Source of the DNA: Shinella lacus
GTDB taxonomy: Bacteria > Pseudomonadota > Alphaproteobacteria > Rhizobiales > Rhizobiaceae
DNA: 64,000 bases
Reading direction: 5' to 3'
Assembly: GCF_010994755.1 (NCBI RefSeq)
Contig: NZ_WHSB02000004.1
Location: forward strand, 124,001-188,000
Shown one piece after another: positions 56,040-64,000 of the stretch. The notes below the pieces were generated by a model. That model was not told where the DNA came from and did not search any database. It saw only the letters and a list, made by a program, of their open reading frames with translations. Made by a program: the position numbers and the translations under genes. Within the stretch, counting starts at the first letter, position 1, and each line of letters begins with the position of its first letter.

Positions 56040-56824
56040 AGTCGTCCCGCCTCCTCGCCTGGATCGCCATCGCCATCGGCGTCATCTATTTCATCGTGCC
56101 GCTCATCGGCACCTTCGAATTCTCGTTGCGCATGCGGCGCGGCGAATACACGTTCGACGCCTACCAGTCGGTCTTCTCCGACCTGCAGTTCCGCGCCACC
56201 TTCGGCTATTCCATGCTGATGGCGCTCTTGACGATCGTCTTCGGCATGCTGCTCGTGGTGCCGACCGCCTACTGGGTGCGCCTGCGCCTGCCGCAGATCC
56301 GCCCGGTCATCGAGTTCATCACGCTCTTACCGCTCGTCATCCCGGCCATCGTCATCGTCTTCGGCTACCTGCGCCTCTACAATTCGTCGTCCTGGCTGCC
56401 GCTCACCAACACGACCAGCGGCACCAACGTGCTTTTGATGTTCTCCTACATGACGCTGTCGCTGCCCTACATGTACCGGGCGGTCGACACGGCGATGCGC
56501 GCCATCGACGTCGCGACCTTGACCGAGGCCGCCGAAAGCCTCGGCGCCAAGTGGCCGACGATCATGTTCCGCTGCATCTTCCCGAATGTCATGAGCGGCG
56601 TGCTCTCCGGCGCCTTCATCACCTTTGCCATCGTCATGGGCGAGTTCACCATGGCCGCCCTGCTGAACCGGCCGGCTTTCGGTCCCTATCTCCAGCTCGT
56701 CGGCGCCAACAAGGCCTATGAGCCCTCCGCGCTCGCCATCATCGCCTTCGCGATCACCTGGCTGAGCATGGGCTTCCTGCAACTCGTCTCCCGCTTCCAG
56801 AAAACCGCGCCGCTCAAGGCCTGA
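56036..56824 (+). CDS. ABC transporter permease (second)
   Basis: A 262-residue inner-membrane permease with six segments. The EAA loop is in LTEAAESLGAKWPTIMFRCIFPNVMSG (near residues 160-188). The ATG at 56036 overlaps the previous stop and is preferred to the upstream in-frame 56027. It pairs with the first permease to form the channel. Confidence 0.91.
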   Translation: MKSSRLLAWIAIAIGVIYFIVPLIGTFEFSLRMRRGEYTFDAYQSVFSDLQFRATFGYSMLMALLTIVFGMLLVVPTAYWVRLRLPQIRPVIEFITLLPLVIPAIVIVFGYLRLYNSSSWLPLTNTTSGTNVLLMFSYMTLSLPYMYRAVDTAMRAIDVATLTEAAESLGAKWPTIMFRCIFPNVMSGVLSGAFITFAIVMGEFTMAALLNRPAFGPYLQLVGANKAYEPSALAIIAFAITWLSMGFLQLVSRFQKTAPLKA

Positions 56825-56832
56825 GGATCTCC

Positions 56833-57894
56833 ATGTCGTTTCTCAATCTCAGCAACATCCAGAAGGCCTTCGGCCCGGTGCAGGTCGTTAAGGATTTCAA
56901 CATGGCCATCGAGAAGGGCGAGTTCGTCTCCTTTCTCGGCCCGTCGGGCTGCGGCAAGACGACGGTTCTGCGCATGATCGCCGGCTTCGAAACGCCGACC
57001 GGCGGCTCGATCACCGTCAACGGCAAGAGCCAGGCGAACCTGAAGCCCAACCAACGCAACATCGGCATGGTCTTCCAGGCCTACGCCCTCTTCCCGAACA
57101 TGAACGTCGCCGAAAACGTCGCCTTCGGCCTCAAGATCGCCGGCAAGCCGAAAGCCGAGATCGACGCCCGCGTCAAGGAAATGCTCGGCCTCATCAAGCT
57201 CGACCACCTTGCCGAACGCTACCCCTACCAGATGTCCGGCGGCCAGCAGCAGCGCGTGGCGCTCGCCCGCGCGCTGGCACCGAAGCCGCAGGTGCTGCTG
57301 CTCGACGAGCCGCTCTCGGCCCTCGACGCCAAGATCCGCGTGTCGCTGCGCGAAGAAATCCGCATGATCCAGCAGCAACTCGGCATCACCACGGTCTTCG
57401 TCACGCATGACCAGGAAGAGGCGCTGTCGATCTCCGACCGCATCGTCGTCATGAACGCCGGCAAGGCCGACCAGATCGGCAAGCCGGCCGAGATCTACAA
57501 CCGCCCCGCCACTCGCTTCGTCGCCAACTTCGTCGGCACGCTGAACCTGATCGAGGCGAAGGTCGTCGACCCGGTGGCCAACCGCATCACCATCGGCGAC
57601 CAGGGCGTGACGCTGCGCGAACCGCTCGGCAATGTGAAGGTCGGCGACACGGTCTCCCTGGCGCTGCGCCCGGAAGCGGGCTCGACGGCGCCGGATGCCA
57701 AGGGCGACACGGCGCTGACCGGCGAGGTCATCTCCTCGAACTTCCTCGGCTCGGTCATCCGCACCCGCATGAAGGTCGGCCCCGCCGTCATCTCCTTCGA
57801 CATGTTCAACAGCCCCGGCCTCGTGCCGCCGGCCGTCGGCGAGACCGCCACGCTGCGATTCACCGCCGGCGATCTTCTGATCATCCGCGACTGA
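56833..57894 (+). CDS. ABC transporter ATP-binding protein
   Basis: A 353-residue ATPase with Walker A GPSGCGKTTVLRMIAG (near residue 40), Q-loop MVFQAYALFPNMNV, signature MSGGQQQRVALARAL, Walker B VLLLDEPLSALD and H-loop VTHDQEEAL. A C-terminal TOBE-type regulatory domain is present (residues about 270-350), typical of polyamine/iron importers. It closes the operon, and a terminator-like hairpin follows. Confidence 0.93.
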   Translation: MSFLNLSNIQKAFGPVQVVKDFNMAIEKGEFVSFLGPSGCGKTTVLRMIAGFETPTGGSITVNGKSQANLKPNQRNIGMVFQAYALFPNMNVAENVAFGLKIAGKPKAEIDARVKEMLGLIKLDHLAERYPYQMSGGQQQRVALARALAPKPQVLLLDEPLSALDAKIRVSLREEIRMIQQQLGITTVFVTHDQEEALSISDRIVVMNAGKADQIGKPAEIYNRPATRFVANFVGTLNLIEAKVVDPVANRITIGDQGVTLREPLGNVKVGDTVSLALRPEAGSTAPDAKGDTALTGEVISSNFLGSVIRTRMKVGPAVISFDMFNSPGLVPPAVGETATLRFTAGDLLIIRD

Positions 57895-57897
57895 GCG

Positions 57898-58001
57898 AGA
57901 GCATTTCCAGCCGAAGCGGCATCGCGTCGGCGTCGGATAATGCGGCGAGAACAAAAACCTGGAGCGTTCCCGGTGAACCGGAGTTCACCGGAAGCGCTCC
58001 A
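57898..58001. repeat. Rhizobial intergenic repeat (RIME-like), containing a terminator hairpin
   Basis: The stretch has the look of the dispersed GAGCATTTCCAG repeats of rhizobia (RIME-type). It opens with GAGCATTTCCAG, has GCGTCGG and AACAAAAACCTGGAGCG in the middle, and ends in a long hairpin. The hairpin arms are GGAGCG..CGGTGAAC and GTTCACCG..CGCTCC (57961-58000), followed by TTCTATTTTT, so it can end the ABC operon. Identification is from memory of the repeat family. Confidence 0.5.
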
Positions 58002-58016
58002 GTCATTCTATTTTTC
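57961..58016 (+). terminator. Terminator of the ABC importer operon
   Basis: A roughly 18 bp near-perfect stem (arms 57961-57978 and 57983-58000) with a tetraloop is followed within 6 bases by TTCTATTTTT. Confidence 0.8.
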
Positions 58017-58106
58017 CGCCGCGGCGTGGAAAAATCTGTCGTGATTTGCGTGTTTTCCGTCGCCTCGGGATTTGATCTCCGGGCGACGGCCGGCTAATCT
58101 TCCATC

Positions 58107-58250
58107 GTTCTCAGGGCGGGGTGAAACTCCCCACCGGCGGTATCTGGAGCGATCCAGGAGCCCGCGAGCGCCTTCCGCCCCAAACGGAAGGGTCAGCAGA
58201 TCCGGTGCGATGCCGGAGCCGACGGTCATAGTCCGGATGGAAGAGGGCAA
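58107..58250 (+). promoter_or_regulatory. FMN riboswitch (RFN element)
   Basis: The conserved RFN blocks are in order: TCAGGGCGGGGTGAAACTCC at 58111, ACCGGCGGTA, AGCCCGCGAGCG (about 58160), GGTCAGCAGATCCGGTG (about 58190), GATGCCGGAGCCGACGGT and TAGTCCGGATGGAAGAG (ends about 58245). It binds FMN and shuts off the downstream gene. The short stem CCCGA/TCGGG just after it, with TTTC, may be the expression platform. The next gene is ribH at 58346. Confidence 0.95.
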
Positions 58251-58315
58251 GCAGGAGGCACCCGATTTCGGTCGGGTTTCAAACCTCGTGCGTGTTCGCC
58301 CAAGGGGATCATTGA

Positions 58316-58822
<507 letters not shown>

Positions 58823-58829
58823 ATCGACG

Positions 58830-58863
58830 TCTCAATGACCGGAATCGTTCCGGCAGCTTGAGA
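58830..58863. terminator. Hairpin between convergent ribH2 and LuxR-type genes
   Basis: A two-part stem, TCTCAA with TTGAGA outside (58830-58835, 58858-58863) and CCGGAA with TTCCGG inside (58839-58844, 58848-58853), lies 8 bp after the ribH2 stop. No T-tract follows, so it is a probable transcript-end structure. Confidence 0.55.
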
Positions 58864-58919
58864 TGGCAAGCCATTGAAATGTTTAGAGAGCTCGGTAGCG
58901 ATGCCGGGCTTTCGTCGAT

Positions 58920-59711
58920 TCAGGACTGAAGGTTCTTCAAATAGATCGACAGCAACTGGATCTGCGACGAGATCCCGAGCTTGCGGTAGACGTTGCGGCG
59001 GTGGACCTTTACCGTGCCGGTGGAAATGTCGAGTTTCAGGCCGATCGATTCCGACGAATGGCCCTGCAACACAAGCTCGATGATCGAGGCCTCGCGGTCC
59101 GTGAGGTTGAGCTTGCGCCACACCCGGTCCGCCTCGCTCACCGGCTCTGCGCGCCGCCCTCGCCCCGGCCCAGCAAAGCGGCCGGCAAGATCGCCCCACG
59201 CACGGCGCACGAAGGCGGCGACGAAGGGTTCGGCGTCGTTAAGCAAGGCAAGCTCCGGGGCCGGGAAGACGCCGGTCTTTTCCCGGCGCATCAGCGACAC
59301 GACCACCGTCACGCCATCCGCCGTCGGCACGAAGAAGCCGAGTTCCTCGGCAAGCCGGGTCTGCGAATAATAGGTTCGAAAATATTCGCTGGAGAAGAAC
59401 CGGTCCGGCGCCAGTTCCCGCATGCGAAAAACGCCGGCCTTCTCCGCGCGGGTCGTGTGGTAGAACGGATCGAGCAGGTAGGGGCCGGCCTGGTAGAGCG
59501 TGACGTAGATGTGGTGGTCATCCGCATCGAAGGTGCTGAACAGGTCGATCGGCCGGGCCTTGTCGCGATAGGCGAAGATGACGATATCGTCGAAGCGCAC
59601 CAGGGCGCGCATCATGGCGAGCAGGGTTTCGCCGGTCTGCCGGTCGGAAACCTCCGTCTCGCCGGCCCAGCCGGCAAGCGCGCGGAAAAGGCCCGTGAAA
59701 TCGACTCGCAT
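58920..59711 (-). CDS. LuxR-type transcriptional regulator
   Basis: A 263-residue regulator with a C-terminal LuxR (GerE) helix-turn-helix (LTDREASIIELVLQGHSSESIGLKLDISTGTVKVHRRNVYRKLGISSQ, residues about 205-255) and an N-terminal domain of about 190 residues that I do not recognise as an autoinducer or response-receiver domain. GGAGGAG lies 11 bases before ATG 59711. It is divergent from the polyamine-type importer and probably controls it. Confidence 0.85.
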   Translation of the reverse strand: MRVDFTGLFRALAGWAGETEVSDRQTGETLLAMMRALVRFDDIVIFAYRDKARPIDLFSTFDADDHHIYVTLYQAGPYLLDPFYHTTRAEKAGVFRMRELAPDRFFSSEYFRTYYSQTRLAEELGFFVPTADGVTVVVSLMRREKTGVFPAPELALLNDAEPFVAAFVRRAWGDLAGRFAGPGRGRRAEPVSEADRVWRKLNLTDREASIIELVLQGHSSESIGLKLDISTGTVKVHRRNVYRKLGISSQIQLLSIYLKNLQS

Positions 59712-59762
59712 GACGCCGACGCTCCTCCGATTCCCCAATGGCGGCCGTTTTTCGCCGCTCGT

Positions 59763-59821
59763 GAGATATACTCCTCCCACAGCCGATTTACGGATAAAAT
59801 ACCTCTCTCGGGGTATATACC
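59763..59821. promoter_or_regulatory. Paired ATATAC sites between the LuxR-type gene and the importer
   Basis: GAGATATACTC (59763-59773) and the perfect palindrome GGTATATACC (59812-59821) share the core ATATAC, and their centres are 48-49 bp apart in the 196 bp divergent intergenic region. They are candidate binding sites for the LuxR-type regulator. Confidence 0.45.
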
Positions 59822-59907
59822 GCCCACCGGCGGCTGACTAGCATTCCTCCCGACGGTGGCCAAAGCGGCAGAGATCGCTGAGAGACCAACAACCGCAGGG
59901 AACAGAC

Positions 59908-60984
59908 GTGACATCCGCCCCAACGAACGACATCGAGTTCCGTTCGGTGACCAAGCGCTATGGCGCGGTGACCGCGGTCTCCGACATCAATCTCGCCGTG
60001 CCCAAGGGCGCGTTCGTCGCCCTTCTAGGGCCGTCCGGCTGCGGCAAGACGACATGCCTGCGCATGATCGGCGGCTTCGAGCAGCCGACGGAGGGCGAGG
60101 TGCTGATCGCCGGCAATGTGGCCAATGGAGTTCCGGCCTATCGCCGCCCGGTCAACATGGTCTTCCAGCAATATGCCCTCTTCCCGCATTTCGACGTCGA
60201 GCAAAACGTCGCCTACGGGCTGAAGCAGCTACGGCCGAGACTGCCGGCAGCGGAAATCTCACGCCGCGTCGGCGAGGCACTGGAAATGGTGCGCCTTTCC
60301 GGCTTTTCGAAGCGCCGCATCCATGAAATGTCCGGCGGCCAGCAGCAGCGCGTGGCGCTGGCGCGTGCGCTCGTCAACAAGCCTTCCGTGCTGCTGCTCG
60401 ACGAGCCGCTCGCCGCCCTCGACAAGAAGCTGCGCACCGCCATGCAGATCGAGCTGCAGACGCTGCAACGCGACCTCGGCATCACCTTCGTTCTCGTCAC
60501 CCACGACCAGGAGGAAGCGCTGTCGATGAGCGACCTCGTCTGCGTGATGAGCGCCGGCAGCATCCGTCAGCTTGCCACGCCCCAAGAAGTCTACGACCGT
60601 CCCGCCGATCTCTTCGTCGCCGATTTCGTCGGCAAGACCAACCGCTTCGACGGCACGATGGAAGCCGGCGGCATGGTGCGCCTCGGCAATGGTTCGGCGC
60701 TCGCCTCCGGGCGAACGGACCTCGCCCCCGGCGCCGTCACCGTGGCGCTCCGGCCGGAGGCGATCCGCCTCTCCCGCCAGGCCGGCGCCACCACGCTGGA
60801 AGGCACCGTCACGCACCGCATCTTCCTCGGCTCGGCCGCCGAATATTCCGTCGCCGTCGATGGCCTCGGCGACTTCCTCATCACGGCCGAACGCCAGAGC
60901 CAATCAGAAAACGACCTCGTCGCACCGGGCGAGCGGGTCGCAATAAGCTTCGATCCCGGTACAGCGCATATCTTTCCGGCCTGA
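59908..60984 (+). CDS. potA: Polyamine-type ABC transporter ATP-binding protein (PotA-like)
   Basis: A 358-residue ATPase: Walker A GPSGCGKTTCLRMIGG, Q-loop MVFQQYALFPHFDV, signature MSGGQQQRVALARAL, Walker B VLLLDEPLAALDKK, H-loop VTHDQEEALSMSD, and a TOBE domain at residues about 275-355 (VALRPEAIRLS...HRIFLGSAAEYSV). It starts with GTG at 59908. It is the first gene of an importer whose other parts follow on the same strand. Confidence 0.9.
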   Translation: MTSAPTNDIEFRSVTKRYGAVTAVSDINLAVPKGAFVALLGPSGCGKTTCLRMIGGFEQPTEGEVLIAGNVANGVPAYRRPVNMVFQQYALFPHFDVEQNVAYGLKQLRPRLPAAEISRRVGEALEMVRLSGFSKRRIHEMSGGQQQRVALARALVNKPSVLLLDEPLAALDKKLRTAMQIELQTLQRDLGITFVLVTHDQEEALSMSDLVCVMSAGSIRQLATPQEVYDRPADLFVADFVGKTNRFDGTMEAGGMVRLGNGSALASGRTDLAPGAVTVALRPEAIRLSRQAGATTLEGTVTHRIFLGSAAEYSVAVDGLGDFLITAERQSQSENDLVAPGERVAISFDPGTAHIFPA

Positions 60985-61019
60985 GGGAAACAGGCCCGTC
61001 ACGACAACAAGGGAACAGT

Positions 61020-62186
61020 GTGATGTCCAAATGGTTCAGAGAGAATGCCCCGATCAGTGCCCGTGATCTGACGGAAGAATTCATGCGCCTGAAGCGCGGT
61101 TCGGTCACCCGCCGCCACTTCCTTGGCGTCACCGGCCTCGGCCTTGCCGCCGCCGTGCTCGCCCGCCAGCCCGGCCTCTTCTCGTCGGAAGCCTATGCGG
61201 CGGAAGACCTCGGCTCCGCCATGTCGCTCGCCACCTGGCCGAACTATCACGACCCGGCGACCTTCGAGGCCTTCACCGCCGCGACCGGCGTTGCCGTCGA
61301 GGTCAATGTCTTCGGCTCGAACGAGGAAATGCTCGCAAAGCTCCAGGCCGGCGGCACCGGCTGGGACCTGTTCGTGCCCACCAACTACACGATCTCCACC
61401 TATGTCAGCCTCGGCCTGATCGACCCGATCGACCTTGCCAAGGTGCCGAATTTCGACCCGAAGACCCAGAACACCCGCTTCACCAACGAAGGCACCGTCG
61501 ACGGCAAGGTTTTCGCCCTGCCGAAGAACTGGGGCACGACGGGCATCGCCTTCAACTCTGACAAGGTGAAGTCGCCGGTCACGAGCTGGAAGGAATTCTT
61601 CGAGGTCGCGATGACCGAGGCCGATGGCCGCGCCATGGTGCACGACTACCAGCTCACCACCATCGGCAACGCGCTCGTCTCGCTCGGCTTCTCGTTCAAT
61701 TCCGTGAAGCCCGAAGAGCTTGCCAAGGCCGAGGAGCTGCTGATCAAGGTCAAGCCGCATCTCTACGCCATCAACAGCGACTACCAGCCCTCCATGCGCG
61801 CTTCGGACGCGTGGATGACCATGTGCTGGACCAATGACGGCGCGCAGCTCAACCGCGACATCCCGGAAATCCAGTTCGTGCTCGGCACGGATGGCGGCGA
61901 AATCTGGTCGGATTTCTACGCGGTCCCGACGAGCGCCGCCAACAAGCCGGCCGGTTATGCGCTGCTGAACTTCCTGATGGACCCGCAAAACGCCGTGAAG
62001 GAACACGTCGCCAACGGCGCGCCCACCACCGACAGCCGCGTGCTCTCGCTGCTGCCCGCCGAGATCACCGGCAACAAGATCGTCTATCCGGACGAGGCAG
62101 CGCTGACCCCGCTGGAGTTCGGCGCAGCCGTGACGCTGACCGACCCGGCGCGCGCGGAGCTGATGGCGCGGTTCAAGTCGGCGTAG
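61020..62186 (+). CDS. potD: Polyamine-type ABC transporter substrate-binding protein (PotD-like)
   Basis: A 388-residue periplasmic protein with a twin-arginine signal (VTRRHFLGVTGLGLAAAVLA), exported folded. The PotD/PotF-like body has MSLATWPNYHDPATFEAFTAATGV, GGTGWDLFVPTNYTISTYV, GKVFALPKNWGTTGIAFNS and WTNDGAQLNRDIPEIQFVLGTDGGEIWSDFYAVP. A GTG-ATG pair (61020/61023) begins the frame behind AAGGGA. The ligand is likely a polyamine or related amine. Confidence 0.89.
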   Translation: MMSKWFRENAPISARDLTEEFMRLKRGSVTRRHFLGVTGLGLAAAVLARQPGLFSSEAYAAEDLGSAMSLATWPNYHDPATFEAFTAATGVAVEVNVFGSNEEMLAKLQAGGTGWDLFVPTNYTISTYVSLGLIDPIDLAKVPNFDPKTQNTRFTNEGTVDGKVFALPKNWGTTGIAFNSDKVKSPVTSWKEFFEVAMTEADGRAMVHDYQLTTIGNALVSLGFSFNSVKPEELAKAEELLIKVKPHLYAINSDYQPSMRASDAWMTMCWTNDGAQLNRDIPEIQFVLGTDGGEIWSDFYAVPTSAANKPAGYALLNFLMDPQNAVKEHVANGAPTTDSRVLSLLPAEITGNKIVYPDEAALTPLEFGAAVTLTDPARAELMARFKSA

Positions 62187-62193
62187 CGGGAAG

Positions 62194-62345
62194 CCCCTCA
62201 TCCGGCTGCCGCCACCTTCTCCCCGCAAGCGGGGCGAAGGGATCAGCGGCGCCGTATCATTCCTTTCCAGAGGGAACGGGACGCAGCCACACATTTCCTT
62301 CTCCCCGCTTGCGGGGAGAAGGTGGCCGGCAGGCCGGATGAGGGG
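62194..62345. repeat. Long imperfect inverted repeat between potD and potB
   Basis: The left arm (62194-62240, beginning CCCCTCATCCGGCTGCC) is largely the reverse complement of the right arm (62297-62345, ending GGCCGGATGAGGGG), nearly 50 bp each with a 56 bp loop. Each arm holds its own stem, CTTCTCCCCGC/GCGGGG. This is a dispersed intergenic repeat seen widely in rhizobial genomes (my recollection). It follows the potD stop by 7 bp, with no strong T-tract. Confidence 0.8.
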
Positions 62346-62377
62346 CGACCCTCTTATGCGCAACAGGACTCGAAACA

Positions 62378-63244
62378 ATGCCCCTGACGATGACGACAAA
62401 GAGACGGCTGGTGACGACGGCGCTGCTGGCGCCGGCGTCCGTCTGGCTGTTCGTCTTCCTCGTGCTGCCCTTCATCGCCATGATGGTGTTTTCCGTCGGC
62501 GAGCGCGGACCGGCGGGCGGTTACCAGACGGCGTTCACCTTCGCGCAATATGCCAACCTGCCGGCCCGGTCCGCCGCCTACTGGAACACGCTGATGCTCG
62601 CGCCGGTCGGCGCCTTCGTCTGCCTCATCGTCGCGTATCCCACGGCCTATTACCTCGCCGTCAAGGCGAACCCGCGCTACCGGCTGCTGCTGGTCTCACT
62701 GGTCGTCGTCCCCTTCTGGACGAGCCTGCTGGTGCGCACCTATGCCTGGATGTACATCCTCGGCTCGCGCGGCATTCCGAACCTGCTGGACATGATCGGC
62801 ATCGAAGACGTGCGCCTGCTCAACACGCCCGGCGCCGTGCTGCTCGGCATCGTCTACGGCTACCTGCCGCTGATGATCATGCCGATCTATGTCAGCCTCG
62901 AAAAGCTCGACCGGCGCCTGCTGGAAGCCTCGGCCGATCTCGGCGCCAAACCCGTCTCGACCTTCTTCTCCGTCACGCTGCCGCTGTCGCTGCCGGGCGT
63001 CATGACGGGGGTGGCGCTCGTCACCATCCTGCTGCTCGGCGAGTACCTCATCCCGCAGCTCTTGGGCGGCGGCAAGGTGTTCTTCATCGGCAATGCGCTG
63101 GTCGATCTTTTCCTGCAATCGCGCAACTGGCCCTTCGGCTCGGCCATCGCCGTCACGCTGGTCGCCATCGTCGTGGTGGTGCTGATGGTCGCCATGCGCA
63201 TCGCCTGGCGGATTTCCGGCACCAGACAGGTGGATCTCGTCTGA
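62378..63244 (+). CDS. potB: Polyamine-type ABC transporter permease (PotB-like)
   Basis: A 288-residue inner-membrane permease with six segments (LLAPASVWLFVFLVLPFIAMMVFSV first). The EAA loop is in LLEASADLGAKPVSTFFSVTLPLSLPGVM (near residues 185-210). The stop TGA shares bases with the ATG of the next gene (TGATG), showing coupling. Confidence 0.91.
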   Translation: MPLTMTTKRRLVTTALLAPASVWLFVFLVLPFIAMMVFSVGERGPAGGYQTAFTFAQYANLPARSAAYWNTLMLAPVGAFVCLIVAYPTAYYLAVKANPRYRLLLVSLVVVPFWTSLLVRTYAWMYILGSRGIPNLLDMIGIEDVRLLNTPGAVLLGIVYGYLPLMIMPIYVSLEKLDRRLLEASADLGAKPVSTFFSVTLPLSLPGVMTGVALVTILLLGEYLIPQLLGGGKVFFIGNALVDLFLQSRNWPFGSAIAVTLVAIVVVVLMVAMRIAWRISGTRQVDLV

Positions 63245-64000
63245 TGCGCGCGCTGATCACGTCCGTCTATCTTTTCCTCTACGCGCCAATCGCGCTGGTC
63301 GTGCTGTTCTCCTTCAATGCGGGGCGCAATGCGAGCGAGTTCACCGGCTTCTCCACGGAGTGGTACGGCAAGGCGCTGGCCAACCCGTTCCTCGTCACGG
63401 CTTTGCAGAACAGCCTGATCATCGCCGTCGTCAGCGCCACGCTCGCCGCCGTCTTCGGCACGATGGCCGCGCTTGGCCTCGAACGGCTGGGCAGCCGCGC
63501 CCGCGCCGTCTTCGATGGCCTGCTCGCCGCCGCGATCGTCGTGCCGGGCGTCGTCATCGGCATCGCGACGCTGGTCGCCCTCGTTGCTGTCTTCGGCGCC
63601 ATCAACCCGGCCATCGCCGCCATCTGGCCCGGCGAGAAACCACCGCAGCTCGGCCTCGGCTACGGCTCGATCATCGCCGCGCACGGTCTTTTCACCATGG
63701 CGCTCGTCACCATGATCGTGAAGGCGCGCATCGCCACGCTGGGGCGCGATATCGTCGAGGCCTCGGCCGATCTTTACGCCACACCGCTCACCACCTTCCG
63801 CCAGATCGTGCTGCCGCAGATCCTGCCGTCGGTGCTCGCCGGCTTCCTGCTTGCGTTCACCTTCTCCTTCGACGATTTTATCGTGGCCTTCTTCGTCGCG
63901 GGCTCGAAGACGACGCTGCCGATCTACGTCTTCGCCTCGATCCGTCGCGGCGTGACGCCGGAGGTCAATGCGATCGCCACCATGGTCCTCGTCGCCTCGC
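63244..64000 (+). CDS. potC: Polyamine-type ABC transporter permease (PotC-like), cut by window edge
   Basis: About 252 codons are visible from ATG 63244, beginning MRALITSVYLFLYAPIALVV. Five or six membrane segments and the EAA loop (IVEASADLYATPLTTFRQIVLPQILPSVL) are present, followed by FTFSFDDFIVAFFVAGSKTTLP, the PotC-type motif. The frame is still open at the right edge; typical PotC proteins end soon after this point. Confidence 0.9.
   Translation, partial: MRALITSVYLFLYAPIALVVLFSFNAGRNASEFTGFSTEWYGKALANPFLVTALQNSLIIAVVSATLAAVFGTMAALGLERLGSRARAVFDGLLAAAIVVPGVVIGIATLVALVAVFGAINPAIAAIWPGEKPPQLGLGYGSIIAAHGLFTMALVTMIVKARIATLGRDIVEASADLYATPLTTFRQIVLPQILPSVLAGFLLAFTFSFDDFIVAFFVAGSKTTLPIYVFASIRRGVTPEVNAIATMVLVAS

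Noticed and set aside
62194-62345. Insertion-sequence ends (terminal inverted repeats)
   Set aside because: The arms enclose only 56 bp with no frame, and the sequence matches the style of dispersed rhizobial palindromic repeats.

Overview
The window is about 64 kb of high-GC chromosomal DNA from an alphaproteobacterium, most likely a member of the Rhizobiaceae (Rhizobium, Agrobacterium, Ensifer or Shinella type). This rests on the division/cell-wall (dcw) gene order, the gene families present (RibH2-type lumazine synthase, PPi-dependent phosphofructokinase, Omp25/31-like porin, ArsR-methyltransferase fusion beside metF) and rhizobial-style intergenic repeats. No tRNA, rRNA, CRISPR array, insertion sequence, phage or integrase was seen. 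The coding style looks uniform, so the region reads as resident chromosome rather than an island.

Layout. 1-10438 (minus strand): the dcw cluster in the order mraZ-rsmH-ftsL-ftsI-murE-murF-mraY-murD-ftsW, with murG just starting at the left edge. It is preceded by a promoter carrying four MraZ-type TGGG boxes and then by the RNase P RNA gene (about 10860-11268). 11.3-26.6 kb: housekeeping and envelope genes, including an FAD oxidoreductase, two SLT transglycosylases, a zinc amidase, a DjlA-like co-chaperone, pfp, a LysE exporter, a GNAT, a serine hydrolase, a GGDEF-EAL protein, an outer-membrane barrel, a GH25 lysozyme, an MltB-type transglycosylase and a DMT exporter. 26.8 kb: a 25-residue membrane peptide gene with a perfect Shine-Dalgarno sequence. 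27-31.6 kb: metF with an ArsR-methyltransferase regulator and its palindromic operator, the ABC-F factor ettA, and an RNase T2 homologue lacking its catalytic residues. 31.8-42.6 kb: a hydrolase/DMT pair, a CoA-transferase/ThDP-enzyme pair, a TIGR01244 protein, an aldose-epimerase-like protein, an L,D-transpeptidase, a GH5 glycosidase and a globin-coupled chemoreceptor. 42.9-44.6 kb: two tandem VirC1-like ParA ATPases.

44.7-52.7 kb (minus strand) is a catabolic cluster: an N-formylglutamate-amidohydrolase-family gene, TRAP transporter dctQ-dctM-dctP, a glutamine-synthetase-like ligase, an aldehyde dehydrogenase and an Fe-dependent alcohol dehydrogenase. Together they resemble a gamma-glutamylation route for an amine or amino alcohol (glutamylate, oxidise alcohol to aldehyde to acid, deglutamylate). 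A divergent RpiR-type regulator at 52.9 kb is followed by a four-gene ABC importer (53.9-57.9 kb) of unknown substrate. An FMN riboswitch then precedes a lone ribH2. Finally a LuxR-type regulator is divergent from a polyamine-type ABC importer (potA-potD-potB-potC order), whose last gene runs off the right edge.

The best candidates for new biology are the gamma-glutamyl/TRAP cluster, the tiny membrane protein, the catalytically dead RNase T2 homologue, and the terminator whose 3' arm contains the ribosome-binding site of the next gene.
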